Shown piece after piece: positions 6,051-14,740 of a DNA stretch of 43,563 nucleotides (its first letter is position 1; every line of letters begins with the position of its first letter). The stretch spans positions 1 through 43,563 of the forward strand of contig JAFUOM010000035.1 in NCBI GenBank assembly GCA_017481885.1. Reading direction: 5' to 3'. The notes below the pieces were generated by a model. It saw only the letters and a program-made list of their open reading frames with translations, was not told the origin of the DNA and searched no databases. Source of the DNA: Ruminococcus sp. (GTDB lineage Bacteria > Bacillota > Clostridia > Oscillospirales > Acutalibacteraceae). The position numbers and the translations under genes are program-made.

Positions 6051-7770
6051 AACGTAAAAATTCAAGCTGAGTGTATAAGATGCAACTCATTAAACAGAAC
6101 AGTATCGAAATTCCAACACACGAGTATTTTGCAATAGTCTTTGCTGTTGTGTCCGGTTTGATTGAGTTTATCAACATACCCATACCCATAGCACCCAGCA
6201 CAATCAATGGCACGCAGTAGCGGATGTTCATTGTGCAAACATGGGCAAACTTGAAACAGAATGTGTAGTATGAGATGAAATAAATGAAGTACAGAGCGAT
6301 GAAGAATACCCTCTGCACAATATTAAGCTGTGATTTCTTAGAGAACATAAAGAACAGGAAAGCTAGAGTTGCTACAATCGCAACAATAGCACCTACATAG
6401 AAAAGTACAGGTCCTGTTTGTGCAACCTGTGGGAAGTTGATGTCGTTAATCTGATTGTTACCCTCGTCAAAAGCTGCGGTTTTAAAGAGAGAGATAAGCG
6501 GATTATAATCGTTTGTAGGGCTTCCCATTCCAATAAACTTTACAAAAACTGTATCAAGATTTTCGCTGATACCAAACAGACGAGTTGTTGTGCTCATATT
6601 ACCAAGATACTGATTGCTCCCTTCGCCAAGATTTGGCACAAATGTAAGTGGCACATCAAAAAGAATGAGGTTTCTTACCTGCCACCACAGAGCTGTAGGC
6701 ACACAGATAAGTGCGAATAACAAAAACTGAGGTATGTACTTCTTGAAATTCTTGATATCCTTAATGAAAACATAAAGGAAAATAAACGCAACAGGCGGTG
6801 CTACCATCCACGCAGAGAGCTTTGTCATCATTCCAAGGCCAATGGAAAGGGCTACAAAAACGATGTTGAGCAGGGTTGGCTTTTCGTACCATCTGAAAGC
6901 CGCAACTACAGAAATAAGTACAAAAAGTGTGCACAGCACGTCGTTGTTAAAACTACCGGCTAGGATAATAAATGTAGGATGGAAAGCAATAATTGAGGTT
7001 GCGATAACAAGACCGATACCTTTTAACTTAACAATTCTAAAGATTTTGTACGAAGCTACCATACAAAGTGATGAGTACATAAACGGAAGTATCTGAAGTG
7101 CCTCACACGCTTTTTCGTATTCAACACCACAAATAGTGAGAAACTTCAGCAATACAGCCATAACCATATGATGGAACGGCGGATGGTAATACTGCCAGAT
7201 GGTTCTAACATCAAAATCAGGCAGCTTTAATCCATTGTTGAGCCAGTATTCAATGTAGTTAGCGTGACCCCAAGTCCATTCAAAATATCCGACATCGTGC
7301 TGTCTGTCCTCTGAATGAGTATACAGCACATAACATAATCTCAGCATAATGCCTGCGGCTATAATCAGTAAGCACAAGGTTTTTGTGTTCAGACATTTGT
7401 TTATGTGGAAAACATATCCGTAAAAAGCAAGTATAACAGCGCTAGGGAAGAATACATATGCAACCGAATTTGTTTTGTAAAACAGATATATGCTCGAACA
7501 CACGGCAACAGCAGAAATACCAAAAAGCATTATCGACTGTGTTGTATCTCCGCCGGTTTTCGTCAGGATGTTAAAACACAGCGACAGTAGAATAACTGCA
7601 CCGCCGAAAAATAAAAGTGAATTGAGGGTGACATATTCTTGTCCGCCAAAACAGAATGGCAAAAAGAATAAGCACATCACCATCGTAGAAATGTACGGAT
7701 GCTTTGATATTGAGTTAAAAAAGGATTCCATATTCAGTTTTTGAGTAGTTTTTGCGTCAGTTTTAGACAT
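6049..7770 (-). CDS. ArnT/PMT-like (GT39) membrane glycosyltransferase
   Basis: A 573-aa polytopic membrane protein with about 11-13 hydrophobic helices starting near residue 28. The first extracytoplasmic loop holds an acidic segment (RQHDVGYFEWTWGHANYIEY) followed by WQYYHPPFHH, the arrangement of the catalytic loop in polyprenyl-phosphate-sugar-dependent GT39 and PMT_2 enzymes. FHPTFIILAGSFNNDVL and MTKLSAW also match the family. It should transfer a sugar from a lipid carrier to an acceptor on the outer face of the membrane; donor and acceptor are unknown. The ATG at 7770 has AGGTG 5 nt upstream. A consensus promoter lies 132 nt ahead and no neighbours are co-transcribed. Confidence 0.8.
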   Translation of the reverse strand: MSKTDAKTTQKLNMESFFNSISKHPYISTMVMCLFFLPFCFGGQEYVTLNSLLFFGGAVILLSLCFNILTKTGGDTTQSIMLFGISAVAVCSSIYLFYKTNSVAYVFFPSAVILAFYGYVFHINKCLNTKTLCLLIIAAGIMLRLCYVLYTHSEDRQHDVGYFEWTWGHANYIEYWLNNGLKLPDFDVRTIWQYYHPPFHHMVMAVLLKFLTICGVEYEKACEALQILPFMYSSLCMVASYKIFRIVKLKGIGLVIATSIIAFHPTFIILAGSFNNDVLCTLFVLISVVAAFRWYEKPTLLNIVFVALSIGLGMMTKLSAWMVAPPVAFIFLYVFIKDIKNFKKYIPQFLLFALICVPTALWWQVRNLILFDVPLTFVPNLGEGSNQYLGNMSTTTRLFGISENLDTVFVKFIGMGSPTNDYNPLISLFKTAAFDEGNNQINDINFPQVAQTGPVLFYVGAIVAIVATLAFLFFMFSKKSQLNIVQRVFFIALYFIYFISYYTFCFKFAHVCTMNIRYCVPLIVLGAMGMGMLINSIKPDTTAKTIAKYSCVGISILFCLMSCILYTQLEFLR

Positions 7771-7901
7771 AATACACCTTGCTTTTCTTCATTAATTAAT
7801 AATGGATTTTTATGTTTTTTGTTGCGAAAAACGACAGAACCTGTGTGTATGACACAGTATTCTTAAACAAATCATATTCACAAATGTTTACACGCAATAA
7901 A

Positions 7902-7930
7902 ATTATACAAATTATGACTGGTTGTGTCAA
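7902..7930 (-). promoter_or_regulatory. Consensus promoter of the glycosyltransferase gene
   Basis: On the minus strand: a perfect TTGACA (7930-7925), 17-bp spacer and a perfect TATAAT (7907-7902). It leaves an AT-rich leader of about 130 nt in which I see no clear regulatory element. Confidence 0.85.
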
Positions 7931-7973
7931 TTATATATTGTTTTATACAGGAAAAGTGTTGTATTGTATTTGT

Positions 7974-8006
7974 TCAAAATAAAAGGGATACCCAAGCGGA
8001 TATCCC
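7974..8006 (-). terminator. Terminator of ychF
   Basis: On the minus strand GGGATATCC pairs with GGGTATCCC across a GCTT loop, followed by TTTTATTTT. It lies 22 nt after the ychF stop. Confidence 0.85.
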
Positions 8007-8027
8007 CAGTGTACGAATTTATATGTC

Positions 8028-9122
8028 TTATACGTTGAATCTGAAAAGTACCACGTCGCCGTCTTTCATAACGTACTCTTTGCCCTCAGATCTTACCAGG
8101 CCTTTTTCCTTTGCAGCTGCCATTGAACCACATTCGATAAGGTCGTCGTAAGCAATAACCTCAGCACGGATGAATCCACGCTCAAAGTCGGTGTGGATTT
8201 TGCCTGCCGCACCAGGAGCTTTTGTACCCTTTTTGATTGTCCACGCTCTTACCTCAGGTTTGCCGGCTGTAAGGTATGAGATAAGACCTAAAAGTGAGTA
8301 GCACTCGTTAATAAGTCTGTCAAGACCTGACTGTTCAAGACCAAGCTCGGATAAGAACAACTCTTTTTCCTCTTTATCCATCTCAACAATCTGCTCTTCA
8401 AGTCCTGCACAGATTGGAAGAACAGCCGCATTTTCAGAAGCGGCAAGCTCTTTAACTGCATTTAAACGTTTGTTGTCCTCGATACCTGACTCAAAATCGC
8501 TCTCGCTCATATTAGCGGCGTAGATTACAGGCTTGTTTGTAAGTAAAGCAACCTCGGACAAAAGCTTTTTCTCGTCGTCGTTACATTCTACGGAACGAGC
8601 TGTCTTACCGTTCTGTAAAGCATCTTCAACTCTCTTGAAGAATTCAACCTCAGCCTGATACTTTTTGTCAGCCTTTGTCATCTTCTGAGCCTTGTCAATT
8701 CTTCTCTGGATAAGCTCAACGTCAGAAAGGATAAGCTCAAGATTGATTGTATCAATATCACGGATAGGGTCAACTGAGCCTTCAACGTGGATGATGTCGT
8801 CGTTGTCAAAACATCTTACAACGTGAACAATAGCGTCGCACTCACGGATGTTTGAAAGGAACTTGTTGCCAAGGCCTTCGCCCTTTGATGCACCTTTTAC
8901 AAGACCCGCAATGTCAACGAACTCGATTGTTGCAGGAGTGTATTTGTCAGGGTCGTACATTTCGGCAAGCTTGTCGAGTCGCTTGTCAGGAACTGCAACA
9001 ACGCCGACGTTTGGCTCGATTGTGCAGAAAGGATAGTTCGCAGATTGTGCGCCTGCGTTAGTGATAGCGTTAAAAAGTGTGCTTTTGCCAACGTTTGGCA
9101 AACCAACGATTCCAAGTTTCAT
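8028..9122 (-). CDS. ychF: Ribosome-binding ATPase YchF/OLA1
   Basis: Obg-like P-loop NTPase that binds ribosomes and hydrolyses ATP rather than GTP. The 364 aa match the family length. Walker A is GLPNVGKST near residue 8, followed by FVDIAGLVKGASKGEGLGNK. The fourth nucleotide motif is NMSE in place of NKxD, as expected for the ATP-specific branch. A coiled-coil insertion sits near residues 130-170 and the C-terminal TGS-type domain shows FERGFIRAEVIAYDDL. I use ATG 9122 because GGAG (9129-9132) lies 6 nt upstream; the TTG at 9134 overlaps that site. It is divergent from the HAD gene. Confidence 0.95.
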   Translation of the reverse strand: MKLGIVGLPNVGKSTLFNAITNAGAQSANYPFCTIEPNVGVVAVPDKRLDKLAEMYDPDKYTPATIEFVDIAGLVKGASKGEGLGNKFLSNIRECDAIVHVVRCFDNDDIIHVEGSVDPIRDIDTINLELILSDVELIQRRIDKAQKMTKADKKYQAEVEFFKRVEDALQNGKTARSVECNDDEKKLLSEVALLTNKPVIYAANMSESDFESGIEDNKRLNAVKELAASENAAVLPICAGLEEQIVEMDKEEKELFLSELGLEQSGLDRLINECYSLLGLISYLTAGKPEVRAWTIKKGTKAPGAAGKIHTDFERGFIRAEVIAYDDLIECGSMAAAKEKGLVRSEGKEYVMKDGDVVLFRFNV

Positions 9123-9145
9123 ATTATTCTCCAATCTTTGAGGTG

Positions 9146-9174
9146 TTGCTCAAAAAAGAAATTTGTAGTATTAT
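9146..9174 (+). promoter_or_regulatory. Putative promoter of the HAD phosphatase gene
   Basis: TTGCTC (9146-9151), 17-bp spacer, TATTAT (9169-9174), 61 nt upstream of the start. Confidence 0.5.
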
Positions 9175-9235
9175 ATCAAAGGACAGTATAACATACTTTG
9201 TTTTTAAAATAAAGACATTTTTTAAGGAGAATACA

Positions 9236-9886
9236 ATGAGTAAGTACGATATAGCACTTTTTGACCTTGATGGTACCATTTCTCAGAGTGCTGAGGGTAT
9301 CAGGTATTGTCTTATGAAGACTCTGGACATAATGAGTAAACCTCATCCTGATTTTAGCGATTATTCAAAATACATCGGACCACCGCTTGTACATACGTTT
9401 CAAAAACTGTGTGGTTTAACACCTGACGAAGCTCAAAAAGCTGTTGAAATATACGTCAAGCTCTACGACGTTGACGGCTTAAGACAGAACAAATTATTTG
9501 ACGGCATTGATGATGTGCTCAAAGCGTGCAAGGAAAACGGCATCAAAATCGCTGTGTGCTCGTCTAAACACGAGGCTATTGCCACCGAGGTTGTAAAGCT
9601 CTTAGGTGTTTACGAATACTTTGACAAGGTGTGCGGTTCAACAATTGACGGCTCTAGAAAAGAAAAGGAAGACCTAATTCCGTATGCTCTTAAAAAACTC
9701 AGCGCAAAAGGCGACGAGCGTGTTGTTATGATTGGCGACACAAAGTTTGACTGCAAGGGTGCTGTGCATTGCGGTGTTGATTTCATCGGAGTGACCTACG
9801 GCTACGGAACGAAGCAGGATATGATTGATGCAGGCGGAAAAGTTTTTGCAAAAACTTCACAAGAACTCCACAATTATTTGATTTAA
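9236..9886 (+). CDS. HAD-superfamily phosphatase, phosphoglycolate phosphatase-like
   Basis: A 216-aa cytoplasmic HAD hydrolase of subfamily IA. Motif I is FDLDGTISQS with the nucleophile Asp and acid/base Asp, motif II is AVCSSKH, the motif III Lys follows near GSRKEKED, and motif IV is IGDTKFDCKGA. The alpha-helical cap contains YIGPPL, common in the Gph/PpaX group. It should hydrolyse a small phosphate ester; the true substrate is not determinable. ATG 9236 follows AAGGAG by 6 nt; the frame is open further upstream into the ychF gene but without a start signal. Confidence 0.88.
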   Translation: MSKYDIALFDLDGTISQSAEGIRYCLMKTLDIMSKPHPDFSDYSKYIGPPLVHTFQKLCGLTPDEAQKAVEIYVKLYDVDGLRQNKLFDGIDDVLKACKENGIKIAVCSSKHEAIATEVVKLLGVYEYFDKVCGSTIDGSRKEKEDLIPYALKKLSAKGDERVVMIGDTKFDCKGAVHCGVDFIGVTYGYGTKQDMIDAGGKVFAKTSQELHNYLI

Positions 9887-9974
9887 TGGCAATGGACGCA
9901 ATACTTCCTTGTCATATTTATAAAGTGGTGCAATATATATAGTATGTATAAGGATAGTATTAAGAGGTGCTACA

Positions 9975-10475
9975 ATGTTTGTATTTACCGTAAAGTCGGG
10001 TCTGAAAAGTAAAAAAGCCAAGGTGTTGCTTTTTGCGATAGCCTTGGTGTTGTGTTTGTTTTTAGTGTTTACTTGTGTTTCTGTGCTGGATTATACCCCA
10101 AAGAGCACAGCAAGCATCGATGGCTTTGGCGAGTATTCGACTGTTGCAAAAACTGTGGAGCAAACACAGCAGTTTGCAGAGCAGTTTTATAAAACCGAAG
10201 AACTTTACACATTGCAGGAAGTGTATGTTCCTATAAAATTCAACGAAAAATACGAGCAGTATAATCAGGTGCAAAAAGCTCAGGGACTTGATTTAGAGCC
10301 GTACAAAGGCGAAAAATGCAAGCTTTATGTTTATCTGCTCTCGGACTTTGAAATCGATGGCGAACAAGCGTTTATGTCTGTGATGGTGTATCGTGACAGA
10401 GTAATCGGCGGAGATATATCTGCTTTTAAGGAAGGCTCAGCCTGGTATACTTTTAACGGGGAGCAGGTGTATTGA
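9975..10475 (+). CDS. DUF4830-type single-pass membrane protein
   Basis: A 166-aa protein with a short basic cytoplasmic start, one hydrophobic helix at about residues 19-40 (VLLFAIALVLCLFLVFTCVS) and an extracytoplasmic domain. The spacing PIKFNEKYEQYNQVQKAQGL, KGEKCKLYVYLL and YRDRVIGGDIS resembles DUF4830 proteins of Clostridia; the assignment is from memory of that pattern. Function is unknown. AGAGGTG precedes the ATG. It ends 1 nt before the pseudouridine synthase start, so the two genes are probably co-translated. Confidence 0.7.
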   Translation: MFVFTVKSGLKSKKAKVLLFAIALVLCLFLVFTCVSVLDYTPKSTASIDGFGEYSTVAKTVEQTQQFAEQFYKTEELYTLQEVYVPIKFNEKYEQYNQVQKAQGLDLEPYKGEKCKLYVYLLSDFEIDGEQAFMSVMVYRDRVIGGDISAFKEGSAWYTFNGEQVY

Positions 10476-10476
10476 T

Positions 10477-11196
10477 ATGGAAAGACTTGATAAATTCATT
10501 TCAACTCAGACAAGCTACTCGCGAAAGGATATTAAGCGTTTGTGCAAAAGCTGTGAAGTTACCGTAAACGACAGGATTGTCAAACAGTCGGATGTAAAAA
10601 TTGACCCTGAAAATGATGTAGTTTGTGTTTGCGGTGAAGAAATCTGTTACAAACAGTTTGTTTACTATATGATGAACAAGCCTAAAGGAGTTTTGTCAGC
10701 GAGTAACGATAAGAACGCAAAAACGGTAATTGATATATTGCCACAGCAGTTCAGACGCAAAAATCTTTTCCCTGCAGGTAGACTGGACAAGGACACAACA
10801 GGTCTTTTGATTATTACAGATGACGGCGATTTTGCTCACAGAATGTTAAGCCCTAACAAAAAGGTGTACAAGCATTACATAGCAACTTTGGACAAAGAAC
10901 TTGACGATACAGTGAAAGAGCGTTTTGAAAACGGCATAGTCCTTTCAGATGGAACTGTGTGCCAGAAAGCCTTTTTTGAAAAGCTGTCTGATAGCAGAGC
11001 ACTCGTGAAAATTTGTGAAGGAAAGTTTCACCAGGTCAAAAAAATGTTCCTCTCGTGCTCATATACGGTGGTTGAGCTTGAAAGAGTGCAAATAGGAGCT
11101 TTAAAGCTTGATAGTCATCTTGCACAATCTGAGGTGCGAGAATTGACGAAAAGTGAAACACTGCTTGTTTTTAATGGGGAAATTGACCAATTTTGA
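10477..11196 (+). CDS. RsuA/RluB-family rRNA pseudouridine synthase
   Basis: Isomerises a uridine in rRNA to pseudouridine. Of its 239 aa, residues 1-60 form an S4-like RNA-binding domain (RLDKFISTQTSYSRKDIKRL) and the rest is the catalytic domain with the family signature FPAGRLDKDTTGLLIITDDG; the Asp in GRLD is the nucleophile. MMNKPKG and EGKFHQVKKMF are the other conserved segments. Size and sequence favour the 16S-type RsuA branch, though RluB/E-like specificity cannot be excluded. The start follows a GGGGAGCAGGTG site that lies in the end of the upstream gene. Confidence 0.9.
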   Translation: MERLDKFISTQTSYSRKDIKRLCKSCEVTVNDRIVKQSDVKIDPENDVVCVCGEEICYKQFVYYMMNKPKGVLSASNDKNAKTVIDILPQQFRRKNLFPAGRLDKDTTGLLIITDDGDFAHRMLSPNKKVYKHYIATLDKELDDTVKERFENGIVLSDGTVCQKAFFEKLSDSRALVKICEGKFHQVKKMFLSCSYTVVELERVQIGALKLDSHLAQSEVRELTKSETLLVFNGEIDQF

Positions 11197-11346
11197 CGAG
11201 TTATTTTTTATTTATGGGAAAAATAGATAAAATTTTGGTTAAATATTTAGTGAAAAAATAGGGTGGTATTATCGTACACATTGTGTTACAATACTATCTG
11301 GATATAAGTAGTTGTGTATTCGCACGCTATTATTGGAGGTTTTTAT

Positions 11347-12456
11347 ATGGCAAAAGTATCATTACAACACATTTACAAAATTTATGATGGCGGTGTAACC
11401 GCAGTTACAGACTTTAACCTTGAAATCGAGGACAAGGAATTTATCATTCTCGTTGGTCCATCAGGTTGCGGTAAGTCTACTACTCTTCGTATGATCGCTG
11501 GTCTTGAAGATATTTCAAAGGGCGAGCTCTACATCGGCGATATGCTCGCTAACGACGTAGCTCCAAAGGACAGAGATATCGCAATGGTATTCCAGAACTA
11601 CGCTCTTTACCCACATATGACAGTTTATGATAACATGGCTTTCGGTCTTAAGCTCAGAAAGATGCCTAAGGACGAAATCGCTAGAAGAGTTCAGGAAGCT
11701 GCTAGAATCCTCGGTATCGAGGAGTACCTCGACAGAAAGCCAAAGGCTCTCTCCGGTGGTCAGAGACAGCGTGTAGCGCTCGGTCGTGCTATCGTTCGTG
11801 ATCCTAAGGTATTCTTACTCGACGAGCCTCTCTCAAACCTTGACGCAAAGCTCAGAGCTAACATGAGAACTGAGATTTCTAAGCTTTATCAGAGACTCGG
11901 CACAACATTCATCTACGTTACTCATGACCAGACAGAGGCTATGACAATGGGTACAAGAATCGTTGTTATGAAGGACGGCTTCATTCAGCAGGTTGATACT
12001 CCACAGCACCTCTACGATATGCCATGTAACGAGTTCGTAGCTGGCTTTATCGGCTCACCACAGATGAACTTTGTTGACGCTAAGCTTGTAAAAGAAGGCG
12101 GCAAATTTGCTCTCCAGTTTGACGAGTACAAGATTGTTCTCCCAGAGTCAAAGAACAAGAATAACTGCTTAGAGCCTTATGCAGGCAAAGACGTTCGTTT
12201 TGGTATCCGTCCTGAGCACGTTCACGACGAGCCTGAGTTCCTCGCTAAGGCTTCAAACAAGATTAAGGCTAACGTTGACGTTACAGAGCTTATGGGTGCT
12301 GAGATTTACCTCTATGTAAACATCGGCGGTATTCCAATCACAGCTAGAGTTGAGCCAACTTCAACAGCTAAGCCTGGCGACAACATCGAAATCGCATTTG
12401 ACCTCGAGAAGCTTCACATCTTCGACAAGGACACAGAGTGCACAATCACTAACTGA
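11347..12456 (+). CDS. msmK: Sugar ABC transporter ATP-binding protein, MsmK/UgpC type
   Basis: Cytoplasmic ATPase subunit that energises CUT1-family oligosaccharide importers. The 369-aa protein has Walker A GPSGCGKST (residues 37-45), Q-loop FQNYALYPH, signature LSGGQRQRV (135-143), Walker B VFLLDEP (155-161), switch His in YVTHDQ, and a C-terminal MalK-like regulatory/TOBE region (RFGIRPEHVH). No permease or binding protein is nearby, consistent with the shared-ATPase role known for MsmK in Firmicutes. GGAGG lies 7 nt upstream of ATG 11347; the ORF extends 11 codons further up without support. The gene is rich in optimal-looking codons, suggesting high expression. Confidence 0.93.
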   Translation: MAKVSLQHIYKIYDGGVTAVTDFNLEIEDKEFIILVGPSGCGKSTTLRMIAGLEDISKGELYIGDMLANDVAPKDRDIAMVFQNYALYPHMTVYDNMAFGLKLRKMPKDEIARRVQEAARILGIEEYLDRKPKALSGGQRQRVALGRAIVRDPKVFLLDEPLSNLDAKLRANMRTEISKLYQRLGTTFIYVTHDQTEAMTMGTRIVVMKDGFIQQVDTPQHLYDMPCNEFVAGFIGSPQMNFVDAKLVKEGGKFALQFDEYKIVLPESKNKNNCLEPYAGKDVRFGIRPEHVHDEPEFLAKASNKIKANVDVTELMGAEIYLYVNIGGIPITARVEPTSTAKPGDNIEIAFDLEKLHIFDKDTECTITN

Positions 12457-12487
12457 TTATTGTGAAAAATTGGCTTAATTCCTATAA

Positions 12488-12542
12488 TTTAGCCTGGTTT
12501 TTGACTAGTTACTAAATTGTAATTTTAGCCACGTTTTTTGAC
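12488..12542 (+). repeat. Two direct repeats in the msmK 3' region
   Basis: TTTAGCC-TG-G-TTTTTGAC (12488-12505) and TTTAGCC-AC-G-TTTTTTGAC (12524-12542) are near-identical, 36 nt apart. They lie in the 406-nt gap between msmK and the CdaR-type gene. They might be protein-binding sites or repeated -35-like elements; no matching -10 is convincing. Confidence 0.4.
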
Positions 12543-12593
12543 AACTTATGCTAATTTACCACTGTAAGTGTTAGTATAGCTTTTGTTTAATCT

Positions 12594-12636
12594 GCCCTTT
12601 GCAAACGGAGAAAATCCGATTGCAAAGGGCTTTTTG
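12594..12636 (+). terminator. Terminator of msmK
   Basis: GCCCTTTGCAA (12594-12604) pairs with TTGCAAAGGGC (12620-12630), with a further GGA/TCC pairing in the loop, followed by TTTTTGCG. Confidence 0.88.
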
Positions 12637-12756
12637 CGTTGTCTTGTGCAAAATGATAACCGCTTTGTGCAAATTACCATTGTGAAATATTTATGAATAT
12701 TTTGTTCATTTTTTGTGTATAAACATCATTTAAAGCTGTCGAATTTTAAAAAAAGG

Positions 12757-12785
12757 TTGATTTTTGCTTTCTTTTTGTGTAAAAT
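12757..12785 (+). promoter_or_regulatory. Promoter of the CdaR-type regulator gene
   Basis: TTGATT (12757-12762), 17-bp spacer ending in TGTG, TAAAAT (12780-12785), 77 nt ahead of the gene. Confidence 0.75.
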
Positions 12786-12862
12786 GTATATGATAACGTG
12801 GGGATTTTATGAGAAGTTCCAAATCGTTCGGTATTTTGACTATTATATTTTCGGAGGCTACT

Positions 12863-13948
12863 ATGTCTAACAGATTATTTCAGGGCGTAATCCATCAGAT
12901 GAAAGATGCTATCGACAGAACTATTGGTGTTGTTGATGAAACCTCTGTAGTTATTGCATGCTCAGAGCTTGGCAGAATCGGCGAAGTTAACGAGAATATC
13001 AACTCGGAGACTCTTTGTGCAACTGTGCCATTTGTCATCAACGGCCACACATTCAAGTCATTTGGCTCAAGCTCAAGGGCTGAGTATGCGGTTTTTGTAC
13101 AGGGTAACGACGACGTTGCTCAGAAGTACGCACAGCTTTTAGCTGTATCTCTTGCTTCTATCAAGCAGTACTATGACGAGAAGTACGACAGATCTAACTT
13201 TATTAAGAACGTAATTCTCGACAACATTCTTCCGGGCGATATTTATCTCAAAGCAAGAGAGCTGCGTTTTAACAGCGAGGTTACCCGTGTTTGTATGATT
13301 ATCAAAATCACATCAAAAACTGATATTTCCGCTTTTGATATCGTACAGAACCTTTTCCCTGATAAATCTAAGGACTTCGTTATTAATATTAACGAGACAG
13401 ATATCGTTTTAGTTAAGGAGATTAAGCCTGGCATCGAGGGTAGAGACCTTGAAAAGCTTGCAGGCTCCATTGTTGACACACTTTCAACCGAGTTCTACAC
13501 ACACTGCGTTGTAGGTATCGGTACAACAGTTGTTGGCATCAAGGACCTCGCTCGTTCATTTAAGGAAGCTCAGGTTGCTCTGGAGGTTGGTAAAGTGTTC
13601 GACACAGAGCGCACTATCATCGGTTACGACAACCTCGGTATCGCTCGTCTTGTTTATCAGCTTCCGACAACACTTTGCGATATGTATTTAAGAGAAGTGT
13701 TCAAGCGCGGCTCAATCGAAAGCCTCGATCAGGAAACACTCTTCACAATCCAGAAGTTCTTTGAGAACAACCTAAACGTTTCTGAAACATCAAGAAAGCT
13801 TTTTGTACACAGAAACACACTTGTTTACAGACTTGAGAAAATCAAGAAGATTACAGGTCTTGACCTGCGTGAGTTTGAGGACGCTATCGTATTCAAAGTA
13901 GCATTAATGGTTAAGAAATACTTATCAGCAAGCCCAACAAAGTTCTAA
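12863..13948 (+). CDS. CdaR/PucR-type helix-turn-helix regulator
   Basis: A 361-aa protein whose last 70 residues form the C-terminal HTH of CdaR/PucR regulators: FFENNLNVSETSRKLFVH, then RNTLVYRLEKIKKITGLDLR and FEDAIVFKVALMV. The N-terminal two-thirds looks like a sensing region followed by a GGDEF-like fold without catalytic residues, typical of this group. Ligand and regulon are unknown. Its position between msmK and ftsE hints at sugar- or envelope-linked control (inference only). ATG 12863 has GGAGG 5 nt upstream; an in-frame ATG at 12809 would add 18 residues of no family similarity. Confidence 0.82.
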   Translation: MSNRLFQGVIHQMKDAIDRTIGVVDETSVVIACSELGRIGEVNENINSETLCATVPFVINGHTFKSFGSSSRAEYAVFVQGNDDVAQKYAQLLAVSLASIKQYYDEKYDRSNFIKNVILDNILPGDIYLKARELRFNSEVTRVCMIIKITSKTDISAFDIVQNLFPDKSKDFVININETDIVLVKEIKPGIEGRDLEKLAGSIVDTLSTEFYTHCVVGIGTTVVGIKDLARSFKEAQVALEVGKVFDTERTIIGYDNLGIARLVYQLPTTLCDMYLREVFKRGSIESLDQETLFTIQKFFENNLNVSETSRKLFVHRNTLVYRLEKIKKITGLDLREFEDAIVFKVALMVKKYLSASPTKF

Positions 13949-14035
13949 TTAGACAACACACCTAAAGACGCACTGTGCATATTGCGGTATTTGCACAAAG
14001 CAATAATAACAAGCGGTTTTTTAAGGATGGTTAAT

Positions 14036-14722
14036 ATGATTGAATTTCGTAATGTATCAAAAACATACTCTAACGGTACACACGCTTTAGACGGTGTCAA
14101 CCTCACTGTTGAAAAAGGTGAGTTTGTTTTTATCGTTGGTGCATCAGGTGCCGGTAAGAGTACATTTTTGAAGCTTATCATGCACGAGGAAACACCAACT
14201 TCCGGTGCGATTATCGTAAATGATATGCATCTTGAAAAGTTAAAAAGAAGAAAAGTGCCTTATTTAAGACGTACTATGGGTATCGTATTCCAGGACTTCA
14301 GACTTATCGGTAAGATGTCTGTGTACGACAACGTTGCATTTGCAATGCGTTGCGTTGGCAAAAAAGGCAAAACTATCAAAAAAAGAGTTCCGTATATTCT
14401 CGACCTTGTCGGTCTTAAGGACAAAGCTCACAACAAGCCTAGCGAATTATCAGGCGGCGAGCAGCAGCGTGTAAGTTTAGCAAGAGCACTGGTTAACAAC
14501 CCTGCAATGATTATTGCCGACGAGCCTACAGGTAACATTGACCCTGAGTTATCTTACGAGATTATTCAGCTTCTTTCCGAAATTAACAAAAGAGGTACTA
14601 CAGTGCTGGTTGTTACTCACGAGCACGAGCTGGTTGAAAGCTTCAACAAGCGTGTAGTCAGAATCGAAGGCGGTAGAGTTGTCAGCGATACAAAAGACAA
14701 CGATACAATGGTTGCCATTTGA
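14036..14722 (+). CDS. ftsE: Cell division ATP-binding protein FtsE
   Basis: ATPase of the FtsEX complex, which transmits ATP hydrolysis through FtsX to a periplasmic or extracellular wall hydrolase. It is exactly the canonical 228 aa. Walker A GASGAGKST, Q-loop VFQDFRLI, signature LSGGEQQRVSLARAL, Walker B MIIADEPTGNID and switch VVTHEHE are all intact. ATG 14036 is chosen with AAGGATGG 5 nt upstream. It is followed 18 nt later by ftsX, then by an M23 hydrolase, the conserved module. Confidence 0.95.
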   Translation: MIEFRNVSKTYSNGTHALDGVNLTVEKGEFVFIVGASGAGKSTFLKLIMHEETPTSGAIIVNDMHLEKLKRRKVPYLRRTMGIVFQDFRLIGKMSVYDNVAFAMRCVGKKGKTIKKRVPYILDLVGLKDKAHNKPSELSGGEQQRVSLARALVNNPAMIIADEPTGNIDPELSYEIIQLLSEINKRGTTVLVVTHEHELVESFNKRVVRIEGGRVVSDTKDNDTMVAI

Positions 14723-14740
14723 TTTCGAAAGGAGTAGTAT

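Noticed and set aside
11264..11292. Promoter for msmK at TACAAT (11287-11292)
   Set aside because: The -10 is fair but the 17-bp upstream hexamer TGGTAT is too weak to call.
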